Shown: piece after piece, positions 1-9,693 of the stretch
How the letters are laid out: every line of letters begins with the position of its first letter
Position numbering within the stretch: the first letter of the stretch is position 1
Assembly (NCBI GenBank): GCA_964512225.1
Contig: CAZEKB010000006.1
Coordinates: forward strand, 48,101-112,100
Direction: 5' to 3'
Origin: CAZEKB01 sp964512225
GTDB taxonomy: Bacteria > Myxococcota_A > UBA796 > UBA9615
Length of the DNA stretch: 64,000 nt
Made by a program: the position numbers and the translations under genes
Notes under the pieces: model-generated
Seen by the model: only the letters and a program-made list of their open reading frames with translations
Told to the model about the DNA's origin: nothing
The model's database searches: none

Positions 1-367
1 GCAGGACGAGCTCGCGCGCCCCCGGCGTGGCCGTCAAGAAGACCTTCACGACCTTGTTCTTGAGGATCAGCCCGACCACGCGTCGGACCTTGACCACCGA
101 CTCCACGTACGACCGCAGCGCGCTGTAGAAGTCGAGGTTGCTGCCCTCGATGCGGGTGGCGAGGCGCGACGGCTCGTAGCCGATCTGCCCGCCGAAGTAC
201 GAGGGCAGCATCGGCCGGGGGGCGTCCACCTCCACGATCAGGACGCGGCGGCCCTTTCGGGCGAGCGCGCGGGCGATGCCCACGGCGACGGAGGTCTTCC
301 CGGTGCCGCCCTTGCCGGTGACGAAGTAGACGCGTTGCCGCCCGAGCGCGAGGTTTCCGAGTTCCAT
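1..367 (-). CDS. ArsA/Get3-family P-loop ATPase, C-terminus off window
   Basis: This reads as the N-terminal 122 residues of a deviant-Walker-A ATPase. The P-loop GKGGTGKTS at residues 18-26 and the segment VLIVEVDA after it fit the ArsA/Get3/ParA superfamily, and the run into VKVFLTATPGARELV resembles ArsA-type anion-pump ATPases more than ParA. The ATG at 367 is the only start close to the P-loop. The gene runs off the left edge, so its length and any partner gene are unknown. The role is not clear: in many bacteria such soluble ATPases have no assigned cargo. ArsA-like is preferred over MinD/ParA but not proven. Confidence 0.7.
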   Translation of the reverse strand, partial: MELGNLALGRQRVYFVTGKGGTGKTSVAVGIARALARKGRRVLIVEVDAPRPMLPSYFGGQIGYEPSRLATRIEGSNLDFYSALRSYVESVVKVRRVVGLILKNKVVKVFLTATPGARELVL

Positions 368-418
368 CGAGGTACGGATCCTCGGGCCGGGCGGCCGATT
401 GTCAAGCCGCGTCCCGGC

Positions 419-2112
419 TCAGAGAGCCAGGCAGTAGTCCGCCGTGCCGGAGCGCCGGCGGAGCCGCCACCGGAAGTCCGCGCCGCCGTAGCTCGACGGG
501 ACGGTGTAGCTGATCGCCTCCGGCGTGGTCCCCGCGTTCTGGGAGGACGTGACGCTGGACCAGCGCCCGTTGCTCTTGAGCCGCTGCAGGTACAGGTCGA
601 CGTTGCCGCCGCCCGTCCAGGTGAGGTTCGCGCTCAGGGCCGTGCCCGTCGACTGCGAGCCGATGTTCACGTAGTCGTTGCGGTTGGACCCCGAGAGCGT
701 GCCGGTGGCGTCGCAGCTGGGAGCCGCCGCGACGGTGACCGTGGCGGTGTCCACGTCCGTGGCGCCGTCGTCGTCCGTGACCGTGAGGGTCACGACGTAG
801 CTGCCCGCCGCCGCCCAGGTGTGCGAGGTCGTGGCCCCGGAGCCGGTGTTGCCGTCGCCGAAGTGCCAGGACCAGGAGACGATGTTGCCGTCGGAGTCCG
901 AGGAGCCGGTCCCGTCCAGGATCGCGGCGTTGCCCTCGGTGGCGGAGTAGGGACCGCCGGCGTCGGCCGTCGGGGCCTGGTTAGGCAGGGCCGGACCGAT
1001 CGTGATCGTCGAGCCCGCGGCGTCCGTCGCGCCCTCGTCGTCCGTGACCGTCAGCGTGATCGCGAACGTGCCCTCGGAGGTCCAGGTGTGCGTGGGCGCC
1101 ACGCCGGTGCCCGTGTTGCCGTCGCCGAAGTCCCAGTCGTACGACACGATGCTTCCGTCGCTGTCGGAGGAGTTCGAGCCGTCGAGCGTGGCCCCGAGGC
1201 CGACGTTGCCGTTGTAGGGGCCGCCCGCGTCGGCCGTGGGCGCGACGTTCGGCAGGCCGATGAACGCGTTGATGTAGCCGTCGAACGCGTCGGTGCGCGT
1301 GCTCACGCCGTAGAGCGAGCAGTTGTTGTCGCCGTAGGACGTGATGCCGCCGACGTAGGTGCCGGACCCTCGGAAGACGAAGGCGGGCCCGCCGCTGTCT
1401 CCGAAGCAGGGACCCGAGGTGAGCTGGGCGTAGGAGATCATCGTGGCCGCGTCGCCCGCGTCGGGGCAGCCCGCCACCGAGCAGCCCAGGCCGCCGAGGG
1501 TGCCGTCGACCTGCAGCTTCACGCCCGAGTTTGCGTTCTCGTCGTCACCGAAGCCGGCGAAGTTGATCGTGTCCCCGATGTCGTTCGTGGTGAACCCTTC
1601 GGCGGGCCCGAGGTGCGGGATCGGGGTCGCCTCCGTGACCGATACGTTCAGCCGCACGAGAGCGATGTCGTTGTACAGGTCGATGCGGTCGTAGGCCGGG
1701 TTGATCTCGTTCTCGATCGAGAAGTAGAGGTGGTCGAGGATGTCGAGGAGGGATCGTCGCCCACGTAGATGGCGAGGTCCCCGGCGGGCATCGTGATGAA
1801 GTTGCGCTTGCGGTTGCGCCACTGCACGTCGAGGCAGTGGGCGGCGGTGAGCACCACGTTCGGGGCGATCAGCGTGCCGGAGCAGAAGGGCTGGACGTAG
1901 ACCGAGCTGCCGCCGTTGGTGAGCTCGTGGAGCGACACGGTCGCGGCGTGCTCGGGCGAGTCCGGCGGGGCGCCGTTGATGATCGGCCACTCGCTGACCT
2001 GGTGCGGGCCGATGCCGTCGATGGGCTCGATGAAGGCGGTCGCCGAGCAGCCGGCGGCGAGAAGAGTCAGGGCGGCGATCGCCGCAGCCCCGTAGGTCTG
2101 GGAATAGGACAT
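419..2112 (-). pseudogene. Secreted trypsin-like (S1) serine protease with two PKD domains, frameshifted
   Basis: The N-terminal frame (from ATG 2112, after GGGAGA) encodes a lipoprotein-type signal peptide ending LLAAGC and then an S1 protease with the catalytic His in TAAHC. Near 1748-1757 the reading continues in another frame (one base missing or two extra, within a GGAGGG run) with the catalytic Asp in NDIALVRL and Ser in GDSGGP. Two PKD domains (each starting APTADAGGPY and holding FGDGNTG) and a C-terminal pre-peptidase-like beta domain follow, ending at 419. All three catalytic residues survive, which favours an assembly or sequencing error, or a very recent mutation, over an old pseudogene. 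It would act outside the cell or anchored to the outer membrane. Confidence 0.8.
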
Positions 2113-2210
2113 GGTCTCCCTTTCGATGTCTCACTCGGGTCCGGAGGGGGACTCCGAGGCGGCCTGATCTATAGAGCCCGGCCGAAGAAAGCCGGCGTTT
2201 TCTTTGAGAT

Positions 2211-3221
2211 TCAGAACTGAACGAGTGACGCGGCCCAAGTAAATCCGGAGCCGAACGCGGCCAGCATGACGGTGGATCCTTCCGTGATCCGCCCGTCCTT
2301 GCGCGCCTCGTGCAGCGCGATGCCGACCGAGGCCGCGGTGGTGTTTCCGTACTTCTGGATGTTGTGCACGACCTTCTCGGGCGGGAACCGGAGCATCTTC
2401 GCGACCATCTCGTTGATGCGCATGTTCGCCTGGTGCGGGACCAGGACGTCGATGTCGTCGAGGGTCTTTCCGGTGGCCTGGAGCACCTCGCCGATGACCT
2501 CCGGCAGCTTCTTGCACGCGAACTTGAAGACCTTGCGGCCCTCCATCTGCGGGTACACCGACTTGTCCTCGTACATCGACAGCGGCGCGCGGTGCGGGAA
2601 GTGGCCGGACGCCGGGTAGGGCAGCCAGAGCGACTCCATGCCGCGGCCGTCGGCGTGCAGCCGGTGGCACATCAGCCCCTTCGACGGATCCGGCGTCGGC
2701 CCGACGACCAGCGCGGCCGCGCCGTCGCCGAACAGGACGGTGACGTCCCGCCCGGCGTTGTGGAAGTCGATCCCGGTGGAGTGCACCTCGGTGCCGATGA
2801 CCAGGATGTTCTTCGCCAGGCCCATCCGGACCCACGCGTCGGCGGTCGCGAGGGAGTACAGCAGCCCCGTGCACTGGTTCCGCACGTCCATCGCGGCGAT
2901 GCCCTCGAGGCCGAGGATGCGCTGCACGATCACCGAGCTGCCGGGGAAGGTGTGATCCGGCGACAGCGTGCCGAGGATGATCGCGTCGATGTCCGAGACC
3001 TCGAGGCCGGCGTCCGCGATCGCGTCGCGCGCCGCCTTCGCGCCCATCACGGCGGGCGGATCGGACTCGTCGGAGTAGCGACGCTCCTTGATGCCGGACC
3101 GCTGCTGGATCCACTCGTCGGAGGTGTCGAACAGCTTGGCGAGATCGTCGTTGGTGACGACCTTCGGGGGCACGTAGAAGCCGGTCCCCAGGATGTGGGC
3201 GGCGGCGGTCAGGTCGCTCAT
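2211..3221 (-). CDS. fabH: Beta-ketoacyl-ACP synthase III (FabH)
   Basis: FabH condenses acetyl-CoA or another acyl-CoA primer with malonyl-ACP to start fatty acid synthesis in the cytoplasm. The thiolase-fold Cys-His-Asn triad is visible: C117 in NQCTG, H263 in PHQAN and N293 in GNTTAAS. At 336 residues it is somewhat longer than the E. coli enzyme (317), with extra sequence before the catalytic His (SVYPQMEGRKVFKF). This type of insert is seen in a FabH subfamily whose primer preference can differ. The ATG at 3221 lies 1 bp from the gyrB stop, so it is probably co-transcribed with gyrB. FabH activity is well supported; the preferred primer is not known. Confidence 0.93.
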   Translation of the reverse strand: MSDLTAAAHILGTGFYVPPKVVTNDDLAKLFDTSDEWIQQRSGIKERRYSDESDPPAVMGAKAARDAIADAGLEVSDIDAIILGTLSPDHTFPGSSVIVQRILGLEGIAAMDVRNQCTGLLYSLATADAWVRMGLAKNILVIGTEVHSTGIDFHNAGRDVTVLFGDGAAALVVGPTPDPSKGLMCHRLHADGRGMESLWLPYPASGHFPHRAPLSMYEDKSVYPQMEGRKVFKFACKKLPEVIGEVLQATGKTLDDIDVLVPHQANMRINEMVAKMLRFPPEKVVHNIQKYGNTTAASVGIALHEARKDGRITEGSTVMLAAFGSGFTWAASLVQF

Positions 3222-3222
3222 G

Positions 3223-5673
3223 TCAGACGTCCAGGTTCTTGACGTTGAGGGCGTTGGTCTGGATGAAGTCGCGGCGCGGCTCGACGGCGTCGCCCATGAG
3301 CAGCGTGAAGATCTCGTCCGCTTCGATGATGTCCTCGACCTTCACCTGGACGAGCGTGCGGACCTCCGGGTCCATCGTCGTCTCCCAGAGCTGGTCGGGG
3401 TTCATTTCGCCCAGACCCTTGTAGCGCTGGATGTCGTAGCCCTTGCGGCTGTCCTTGTCGACGCGCTCGTAGAGCTGCTTCGCCGTGGCGTACTCGACCG
3501 GATCGGCCTTGCCCGAGTACAGGGTGAACGGGGCCCGACCGTAGGACTCGGCCTCCTCGAACCGGCGACGGAGCTCGGCGAACTCCCCGCTCTGCACGAA
3601 GTCGCGATCGATGACGGTGAGGCGATCCACCCCGTTCTGCCGGGTGCGGAACGTCATCTGGTAGCCGTCCCAGTCTTCGGACTGATCGAGGTCGAACTGC
3701 GTCAGGCGCAGGTCGTCCGCCCGGTAGAGCCCCTCGAGGCGCGCCTTCGTGGCGGAGAGCACCCCCTCCATCTCATCGCGGCTCGCGAGGCTGTCGGCCG
3801 TGCCCCGGAACGACTCGGTGAACGCGTAGACGACGCGCTCGTCGAACCGACGGGAGACCTTGCCGAGCATGTCCAGGAAGGACCGCGACGCGGTCAGGTA
3901 GGCCTGCACCTCGCTGCCCTCGATGGCCGAGTCGCGACCGCTCGCCTCGATGCGCACGTTCGACGCGCCCTGCTCGAACAGGTAGTCGGTGAGGGCCTTC
4001 TCGTCCTTCAGGTAGACGCTCTTCCGGCCCTTCTTCGCCTTGTAGAGCGGCGGCTGCGCGATGTAGAGGTGCCCGGCCATGACCAGGTCGGTCATCTGGC
4101 GGAAGAAGAAGGTGAGCAGGAGGGTGCGGATGTGGGCGCCGTCGACGTCGGCGTCCGTCATGATGATGATCCGGTGGTACCTCAGCTTCTCGAGGTCGAA
4201 CTCACCGGTCCCGATGCCCGTTCCGAGCGCCGTGATCATCGTCACGACCTCGTTGTTGCCGAGCATGCGGTCGAAGCGCGCCTTCTCGACGTTCAGGATC
4301 TTGCCGCGCAGGGGGAGGATCGCCTGGAACTTGCGGTCCCGCGCCGACTTCGCGGAGCCCCCGGCCGAGTCGCCCTCGACCAGGTAGATCTCGCACTTCG
4401 TCGGGTCCTTCTCCTGGCAGTCGGCGAGCTTGCCGGGCAGGCCGCCGCCGTCCAGGACGGTCTTCCGACGAGCCAGGTCCCGCGCCTTCCGCGCCGCCTC
4501 CCGCGCCCGCGCCGCGTCCACCGCCTTGCCGACGATGGCCTTGCCGACGTCCGGGTGCTCCTGCAGGTAGTAGCCGAGCTGCTCGTTGACGATCGACTCG
4601 ACGATGCCCCGCACGTTGCTATTGCCGAGCTTCGTCTTCGTCTGCCCCTCGAACTGCGGCTCGGGGATCTTCACCGAGATGATGGCGATGATCCCTTCGC
4701 GGATGTCTTCGCCCCCGAGCGTCGTCTTGAGCTTCTTGAAGAGCCCCGCCTCGTTGCCCCAGGAGTTCACCGTGCGGGTGAGCGCGCCGCGGAAGCCCGA
4801 CAGGTGCGTGCCGCCCTCGCGGGTGTTGATGTTGTTGGCGAAGCTGAAGATTGTCTCCTGGTAGGCCGACGACCACTGCATCGCGATCTCGCACTCGATC
4901 CCGTCCTTGGTGCCCGTGAGGTAGCAGGGCGTGGGGTGCAGCGGCGTCTTCTTGCTGACCAGGTGCTCGACGAACGAGACGATGCCGCCCTCGTAGTGGA
5001 ACGTGTGCTCCCGATCGCCGATCTCGTCCTTGATGACGATGGTGATGCCCCGGTTCAGGAAGGCGAGCTCCCGCAGGCGCGTGGAGAGGATGTCGAAGCT
5101 GTACTCGGTGGTCTCGAAGATCTCCCGGTCCGGCCGGAACGTGATCTTCGTGCCGCGCCTGGCCGTCTCGCCCACGACCCGCAGCTCGGTCTGCTTGTCG
5201 CCGCGCTCGTACTCCTGCTGGAAGTACCTGCCCTTCTGGAAGATCTCCAGGCGCAGCCACTCCGACAGGGCGTTGACGACGGACACGCCGACGCCGTGCA
5301 GGCCGCCGGACACCTTGTAGGCGTCGTTGTCGAACTTGCCGCCGGCGTGCAGCTTGGTGAGCACGACCTCCGGAGTGGGCACGCCCTCGGTGGGGTGCAG
5401 GTCCGTAGGGATGCCGCGGCCGTTGTCGGACACCGACACGCTGCCGTCCAGGTGCATGTGCACCTCGACGTGGTCGCAGTGGCCCGCGAGCGCTTCGTCG
5501 ATCGCGTTGTCCACCACCTCGTAGACCATGTGGTGCAGGCCGCGGTTGTGGGTGTCGCCGATGTACATCCCGGGCCGCTTGCGCACGGCCTCCAGGCCCT
5601 CGAGGACCTTGATGCTGGAACCGTCGTAGTCGCCGCCGGCGCCGGGAGCGGGGGCGGGAGTCATGTCTGTCAT
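3223..5673 (-). CDS. gyrB: DNA gyrase subunit B
   Basis: GyrB is the ATPase subunit of the A2B2 gyrase that introduces negative supercoils. At 816 residues it is the full Gram-negative length. The GHKL ATPase motifs are present (VVDNAIDEA near 53-61, SDNGRGIP near 82-89, GGLHGVGVSVVNA), followed by the QTKTKLGN lysine loop, the TOPRIM acidic motif EGDSAGGSA and DADVDGAHIR. The ATG at 5673 is chosen because it begins the conserved N-terminus and has AGGAG upstream; an in-frame ATG at 5664 is an alternative. The open frame extends further upstream but is not gyrB-like. It follows recF and precedes fabH. Confidence 0.97.
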   Translation of the reverse strand: MTDMTPAPAPGAGGDYDGSSIKVLEGLEAVRKRPGMYIGDTHNRGLHHMVYEVVDNAIDEALAGHCDHVEVHMHLDGSVSVSDNGRGIPTDLHPTEGVPTPEVVLTKLHAGGKFDNDAYKVSGGLHGVGVSVVNALSEWLRLEIFQKGRYFQQEYERGDKQTELRVVGETARRGTKITFRPDREIFETTEYSFDILSTRLRELAFLNRGITIVIKDEIGDREHTFHYEGGIVSFVEHLVSKKTPLHPTPCYLTGTKDGIECEIAMQWSSAYQETIFSFANNINTREGGTHLSGFRGALTRTVNSWGNEAGLFKKLKTTLGGEDIREGIIAIISVKIPEPQFEGQTKTKLGNSNVRGIVESIVNEQLGYYLQEHPDVGKAIVGKAVDAARAREAARKARDLARRKTVLDGGGLPGKLADCQEKDPTKCEIYLVEGDSAGGSAKSARDRKFQAILPLRGKILNVEKARFDRMLGNNEVVTMITALGTGIGTGEFDLEKLRYHRIIIMTDADVDGAHIRTLLLTFFFRQMTDLVMAGHLYIAQPPLYKAKKGRKSVYLKDEKALTDYLFEQGASNVRIEASGRDSAIEGSEVQAYLTASRSFLDMLGKVSRRFDERVVYAFTESFRGTADSLASRDEMEGVLSATKARLEGLYRADDLRLTQFDLDQSEDWDGYQMTFRTRQNGVDRLTVIDRDFVQSGEFAELRRRFEEAESYGRAPFTLYSGKADPVEYATAKQLYERVDKDSRKGYDIQRYKGLGEMNPDQLWETTMDPEVRTLVQVKVEDIIEADEIFTLLMGDAVEPRRDFIQTNALNVKNLDV

Positions 5674-5716
5674 CGGGGGAGGAGCTCCTGCTGGGACCCG
5701 GCTCACGCGCACGCAT

Positions 5717-5728
5717 GCGCACGTGCGC
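5717..5728. promoter_or_regulatory. 12-bp perfect palindrome upstream of gyrB
   Basis: GCGCACGTGCGC is a perfect palindrome in the 77-bp recF-gyrB gap, about 45 bp before the gyrB start. It could be an operator or part of a supercoiling-sensitive control region. The local sequence is very GC-rich with alternating CG, so chance is possible. Confidence 0.3.
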
Positions 5729-5750
5729 GCGACGACCAAGATGCGGGAGT

Positions 5751-6872
5751 CTACGCCCTCACGGCGCCGTTTTCCACCCGAAAAGCGCTGTACGTATCCG
5801 GAGGCAGGTGGAGGTTCGCCAGAGTCGTCGTGGTGACGAGAACCTGGGCGTCCAGGGCCCCCAGCTGTTCGAGCAAGCGGCGGTTCCGATGGGGATCCAG
5901 CTCGGAGCCCACGTCGTCGAGGAGGAAGAGGGGGCAAACACCGCACTTGCGACGCGTCAGGACCATCTGAGCGAGCCGAAGGGCCAGGGCCGCGGACCGG
6001 AGCTGGCCCTGGGACCCCAAGCTCCTCAGGGGCTCTCCTCCGACCCGCAGCTCCCAGTCGTCTCGCTGGGGGCCGACGAGGGAGTAGCCCCGACGCATCT
6101 CCGACTCGACCGCGCCCTCGAACCGCTCGCGCAGCGCGTCGCGAACGGCTTCACGCCCCCCGTCCACGGCGGTCGGGGGCACGGCTCCCCGGTACCGGAT
6201 CTCGGGCCGCCCTTTCGCCGCGCCGGTGATCCCGCCGTGCAGCTCCCGGAAGACCGGGGCGAAGTCCCGGAGGAAGTCGACCCGCCGCTGCACGACGCGC
6301 GACCCGGCCTCCGCGAGTCGATCGTTCCACACCGCGAGGAGCGCGGGGTCCGGGCGATCCCGGCGCAGCTTCGCCTCCCGCAGGAGCGCGTTCTTCTGCT
6401 TCAGGGCCCCGGCGTACTCCTTCGCGATGCCGAGGTAGGACGGGTCCAGCGTGAACGCGGCCCGGTCCAGGAACTCGCGCCGACCGTCGGGCGGCCCGTC
6501 GGCGAGGCGGACGTCCGAGGGTACGAACGCGATGGCCTTGATGCCCGCGAAGTACTCGGGCAGGCCCCGGGGGTTCTTGCCGTCGATCCGAAACCGCTTG
6601 CCGCTCTTGTCCACCTGGACCGTGTGTACGCGCGCCAGTCCGGCCTGGTGCAGCGTGCCTTCGACGAACCCCTTCGCGGTCCCGTGACGGATCAGGTCCT
6701 TGTTCTTGGCGCCGCGAAACGACTTGAGGGTCGCGAGCAGGTACACGGACTCGAGCAGGTTGGTCTTGCCCTGGCCGTTGTCCCCGTGGAACACGGACAT
6801 GCCGGGCGGCAGCTCGAGGGTCTGGGCCTCGATGTTCCGGAAGTCGCGGAGCCTCAGGTGCCCGATATGCAC
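5751..6872 (-). CDS. recF: DNA replication and repair protein RecF
   Basis: RecF is an SMC/ABC-like ATPase that loads RecA at gapped DNA with RecO and RecR. The 373-residue protein has the P-loop GDNGQGKT at 30-37, the family N-terminus (RLRDFRNI), the signature region RSLGSQGQLRSAALALRLAQ and the Walker B strand LFLLDDVGSELD. It lies 18 bp downstream of dnaN and upstream of gyrB, the classical dnaA-dnaN-recF-gyrB order. The length and motifs are typical and nothing is missing. Confidence 0.96.
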   Translation of the reverse strand: MHIGHLRLRDFRNIEAQTLELPPGMSVFHGDNGQGKTNLLESVYLLATLKSFRGAKNKDLIRHGTAKGFVEGTLHQAGLARVHTVQVDKSGKRFRIDGKNPRGLPEYFAGIKAIAFVPSDVRLADGPPDGRREFLDRAAFTLDPSYLGIAKEYAGALKQKNALLREAKLRRDRPDPALLAVWNDRLAEAGSRVVQRRVDFLRDFAPVFRELHGGITGAAKGRPEIRYRGAVPPTAVDGGREAVRDALRERFEGAVESEMRRGYSLVGPQRDDWELRVGGEPLRSLGSQGQLRSAALALRLAQMVLTRRKCGVCPLFLLDDVGSELDPHRNRRLLEQLGALDAQVLVTTTTLANLHLPPDTYSAFRVENGAVRA

Positions 6873-6890
6873 CGCGCGGAGGCTGCTCGC

Positions 6891-8024
6891 CTACTCGAGG
6901 CGCATCGGCATGATGACGTAGAGCTCGTCGTCTTCGCCGTCGCCGGGGCGCACGAGGCAGGGCGACAGCGAGTCTCCGATCTCCACCGCGATCGTGTCCG
7001 TCGCGAGCGCGCCGAGGGCGTCCAGGAAGTACTTCGCGTTGAAGCCGACCTCGATGTCCGGGCCGTCGACCTGGGCCTCGAGCTCCTCCTGGGCTTCACC
7101 CGCCTCCTGCTGGCGCGCGGTGATGGTGAGCGTGCCGTCCGCGATGCGGAAGCGGACCGGGTGGGACTTCTCGGAGCTGAGGATCGAGACGCGACGGAGG
7201 GCGTCGACCATGTCGCTGCGCTGCAGCAGCAGGCGACGCTGCCAGGACGGGGGGATGACCTGGCGGAAGTCGGGGAACTCGCCCTCGAGCAGCCGCATGC
7301 TGAAGGCGATGGGGCCCTGCTGGAACGTCGCGGTGGTGTCCGTGATGGAGACGCGCCAGACATCCTCCGGCTTCTCGCAGAGCTTGCGGAGCTCCGACAG
7401 GCCCTTCTTCGGGAGCAGGACGGACCGGGGCGCGTTGTACTCGCCCTGGTACGGACGCCCGCACAGCGACAGGCGGTGACCGTCCGTGGCCACGAAGCGG
7501 AGCAGGCTGCCCTTGCCGTCGGGGGCGTCGGCGACCTCGACGTGCGCGCCGTTCAGGCCGGTGCGGGTGTCGTCGCTGGAGATGCTGAAGAGGACCTTCT
7601 CCACCAGAGCCTTCAGCGCCCCCGTCGTGATCTCGAAGCCGCTGCTGGCGTCCGGATCGGGGATGGGCGGGAAGTCCGCCGCGGCGAGGCCCGGGACCTT
7701 GAAGTGCGCCTTGCCGGACCGGATCTCCACCTGCGTGCTGCCTTCATCCAGGGAGAAGGCGACGCTGTCGGTGGGCACCAGTCGGGCGATCTCGTAGAGC
7801 TGACGGGCGCCGAGCGTGATCGAGCCGGGGCGCGTCACCTCCACCGACTGGGCGTGACGTCCCACGAACGACACCTCGGTGTCGGTGGCGCTGACGCGCA
7901 GACCCGCGTCGTCGACCTCGAGGAGGACGTTCGCGATGATCGGGTTGGTGGAGCGCTTCTCCACGATGCCCTGCACGCGAGAGAGGGCGCGAATCAGCTC
8001 TTCCTTGGAGATGCGGAGTTCCAT
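6891..8024 (-). CDS. dnaN: DNA polymerase III beta sliding clamp
   Basis: DnaN is the ring-shaped processivity clamp. The start at 8024 (MELRISKEEL) matches the family N-terminus and gives 377 residues, close to the usual 366-380. The open frame continues 42 codons upstream without clamp similarity. The three repeated clamp domains can be followed, including the first-domain NPIIANVLLEV segment and the C-terminal VIMPMRLE, which ends in the usual peptide-binding MRL form. It sits between recF and the putative oriC gap and is transcribed with dnaA, recF and gyrB. Confidence 0.97.
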   Translation of the reverse strand: MELRISKEELIRALSRVQGIVEKRSTNPIIANVLLEVDDAGLRVSATDTEVSFVGRHAQSVEVTRPGSITLGARQLYEIARLVPTDSVAFSLDEGSTQVEIRSGKAHFKVPGLAAADFPPIPDPDASSGFEITTGALKALVEKVLFSISSDDTRTGLNGAHVEVADAPDGKGSLLRFVATDGHRLSLCGRPYQGEYNAPRSVLLPKKGLSELRKLCEKPEDVWRVSITDTTATFQQGPIAFSMRLLEGEFPDFRQVIPPSWQRRLLLQRSDMVDALRRVSILSSEKSHPVRFRIADGTLTITARQQEAGEAQEELEAQVDGPDIEVGFNAKYFLDALGALATDTIAVEIGDSLSPCLVRPGDGEDDELYVIMPMRLE

Positions 8025-8346
8025 GCTCTGTATCGGCTCCTGAGTCCGGGGGCGGGCCGCCGGACGCTCTGATGCTTGTAAGAGGATCTCTAGTTCTCTC
8101 TTGATCGAGTCGTAGTAGGCGGGCGCCGATCCTGTGGATGACGCTCCCAACTACCGGAAAGTGCTCAGCGATCTGCTGTGGGCTCTCCGGGGATTTCTCT
8201 GCGGACGAGATCGTGGACAGACGGATTCTTCGGGGCGATGGAGCGAGTTTCTAACACGCGTCCACGGCCCCTTCAACAGGTCGTCCACGGGCTTATCCAC
8301 AGCGTTTTCTGGGTGTGACGGGGCCTCGAGATCCAGGGGGTTGATG
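8025..8346. other. oriC: Candidate chromosome replication origin (oriC), dnaA-dnaN gap
   Basis: This 322-bp gap holds no gene. It contains a perfect DnaA box TTATCCACA at 8293-8301, a one-mismatch box in reverse at 8133-8141 (TGTGGATGA), and several weaker CGTCCACG or CGTGGACAG-like sites (8211-8219, 8259-8267, 8281-8289). A comparatively AT-rich stretch at about 8070-8110 could be the unwinding element. Placement between dnaN and dnaA, with divergent transcription nearby, fits a known bacterial arrangement. Function is inferred from boxes and position. Confidence 0.6.
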
Positions 8347-9693
8347 TCAGTCGGTGGGGAGCCCGAGGGTACGGGCGACGAGATCGAGCTTGTTGCGGTA
8401 CGCCGCGTCGCGGAGGGTCTCTCGATCGACCTTCTTGACGGCGTGGATCACGGTCGTGTGGTCCCGGCCGCCGAAGCGCTTGCCGATCTCCGGCAGGGAG
8501 AGCGACGTGTGCTTGCGGATGAGGAACATGGCGATCTGCCGCGGCGTGACCAGCTGCTTCGTGCGTCGGGGGCCGCGGAGGTCGGCGAGCTTCACGTTGA
8601 AGAACTTCGCGACCCCTCCCATGATCGTCTCCACCGAGGCCGTCGCCTGCTGCACCTGGAGGTAGCCCTCGAGGCACTTCTTGGCGAACTCCAGGGTCAC
8701 CGGCGCGGCGTGGAAGCTCGACATCGCGAGCAGGCGCGTCAGCGTCCCTTCGAGCTCGCGGATGTTGTTCCCGGCGTGGCGGGCGATGAAGAAGGCCACC
8801 TCGGCGGGGAGCTCGATCCCCTCTTCGTCGGCCTTCTTGCGCAGGATCGCGACCTTGGTCTCGGTGTCCGGGGGCTGGATGTCGGCGACCAGGCCCCAGT
8901 CGAAGCGGCTGCGGAGCCGCTCCTCGAGGCCGTCGATGTCTTTCGGATAGCGGTCCGCCGTGACGACGATCTGCTTCCGAGCGCCGTGCAGCGCGTTGAA
9001 CGTGTGGAAGAACTCCTCCTGCGTCCGCTCCTTGCCGCCCAGGAACTGGATGTCGTCCACGAGCAGCGCGTCGCATCGGCGGCGGTACTTCTCCCGGAAC
9101 TCCTCCATGCGCTTGAAGCGCAGGGAGTTGATGAGCTCGGTCGTGAACTCTTCGGCGGAGAGATAGACCACGCGCGCGCGAGGGTTGCGGTCGATCATCA
9201 CGTTGCCGATCGAGTTCAGCAGGTGCGTCTTGCCGAGGCCGACGCCGCCGAACAGGAACAGCGGGTTGTAGTTGATGGCGGGGTTCTCGGCGACGTTCTG
9301 GCACGCGGCCATCGCGAACTGGTTGCCGTTACCGACCACGAACGACTCGAACGACTGACGGGGATTCAGTCGGAACGCGCTCTCCCCCCCGGGAGCGGCG
9401 AAGTCGCCGTTGAAAGCCGCGGCGCCGTTCGACCCGGTGGGGGTGCGAACGATGGCTTCCAGGCGGTACTCGATGTCCACGCGGCGTTCGGTCACCGCGT
9501 GAATGTGGTTCTGCAGTCGAGGCTCCAGGTTCTCCTGGATCCACTCGACGTAGAGCCGGTTCGGCGTCGCGAGGACGACGGTGTCGTCGTCGGAAGTGAC
9601 GAAGGTGAGTCGGTCGAGCCAAGGGTCGTGGAAGAAGGGGTCTTCTTCACGGCGCACTCGGGCACAGACTTCGTCCCAGGTCGAGCGAAGCAT
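8347..9693 (-). CDS. dnaA: Chromosomal replication initiator DnaA
   Basis: DnaA is the AAA+ initiator that binds DnaA boxes and melts oriC. The 448-residue protein has the N-terminal DnaB-interacting domain, a short linker (about 84-110), the Walker A GGVGLGKTH at 149-157, Walker B LLVDDIQF, the sensor segment ERLRSRFDWGL and the C-terminal DNA-binding signature GGRDHTTVIHA starting at 408. The ATG at 9693 is chosen because it begins the conserved domain I (LRSTWDEVC). The open frame runs 73 codons further up but is not DnaA-like. No strong Shine-Dalgarno is visible before this start. It is divergent from rpmH. Confidence 0.97.
   Translation of the reverse strand: MLRSTWDEVCARVRREEDPFFHDPWLDRLTFVTSDDDTVVLATPNRLYVEWIQENLEPRLQNHIHAVTERRVDIEYRLEAIVRTPTGSNGAAAFNGDFAAPGGESAFRLNPRQSFESFVVGNGNQFAMAACQNVAENPAINYNPLFLFGGVGLGKTHLLNSIGNVMIDRNPRARVVYLSAEEFTTELINSLRFKRMEEFREKYRRRCDALLVDDIQFLGGKERTQEEFFHTFNALHGARKQIVVTADRYPKDIDGLEERLRSRFDWGLVADIQPPDTETKVAILRKKADEEGIELPAEVAFFIARHAGNNIRELEGTLTRLLAMSSFHAAPVTLEFAKKCLEGYLQVQQATASVETIMGGVAKFFNVKLADLRGPRRTKQLVTPRQIAMFLIRKHTSLSLPEIGKRFGGRDHTTVIHAVKKVDRETLRDAAYRNKLDLVARTLGLPTD

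Noticed and set aside
2178..2204. Hairpin and T-run after fabH as a terminator
   Set aside because: CCGGC/GCCGG with TTTTCTTT fits the plus direction, but fabH is on the minus strand and no plus-strand gene ends there.
3193..5970. Very long plus-strand open frame (about 925 codons) opposite gyrB
   Set aside because: It mirrors the gyrB codons and has no domain-like pattern. High GC makes long antisense frames common here.
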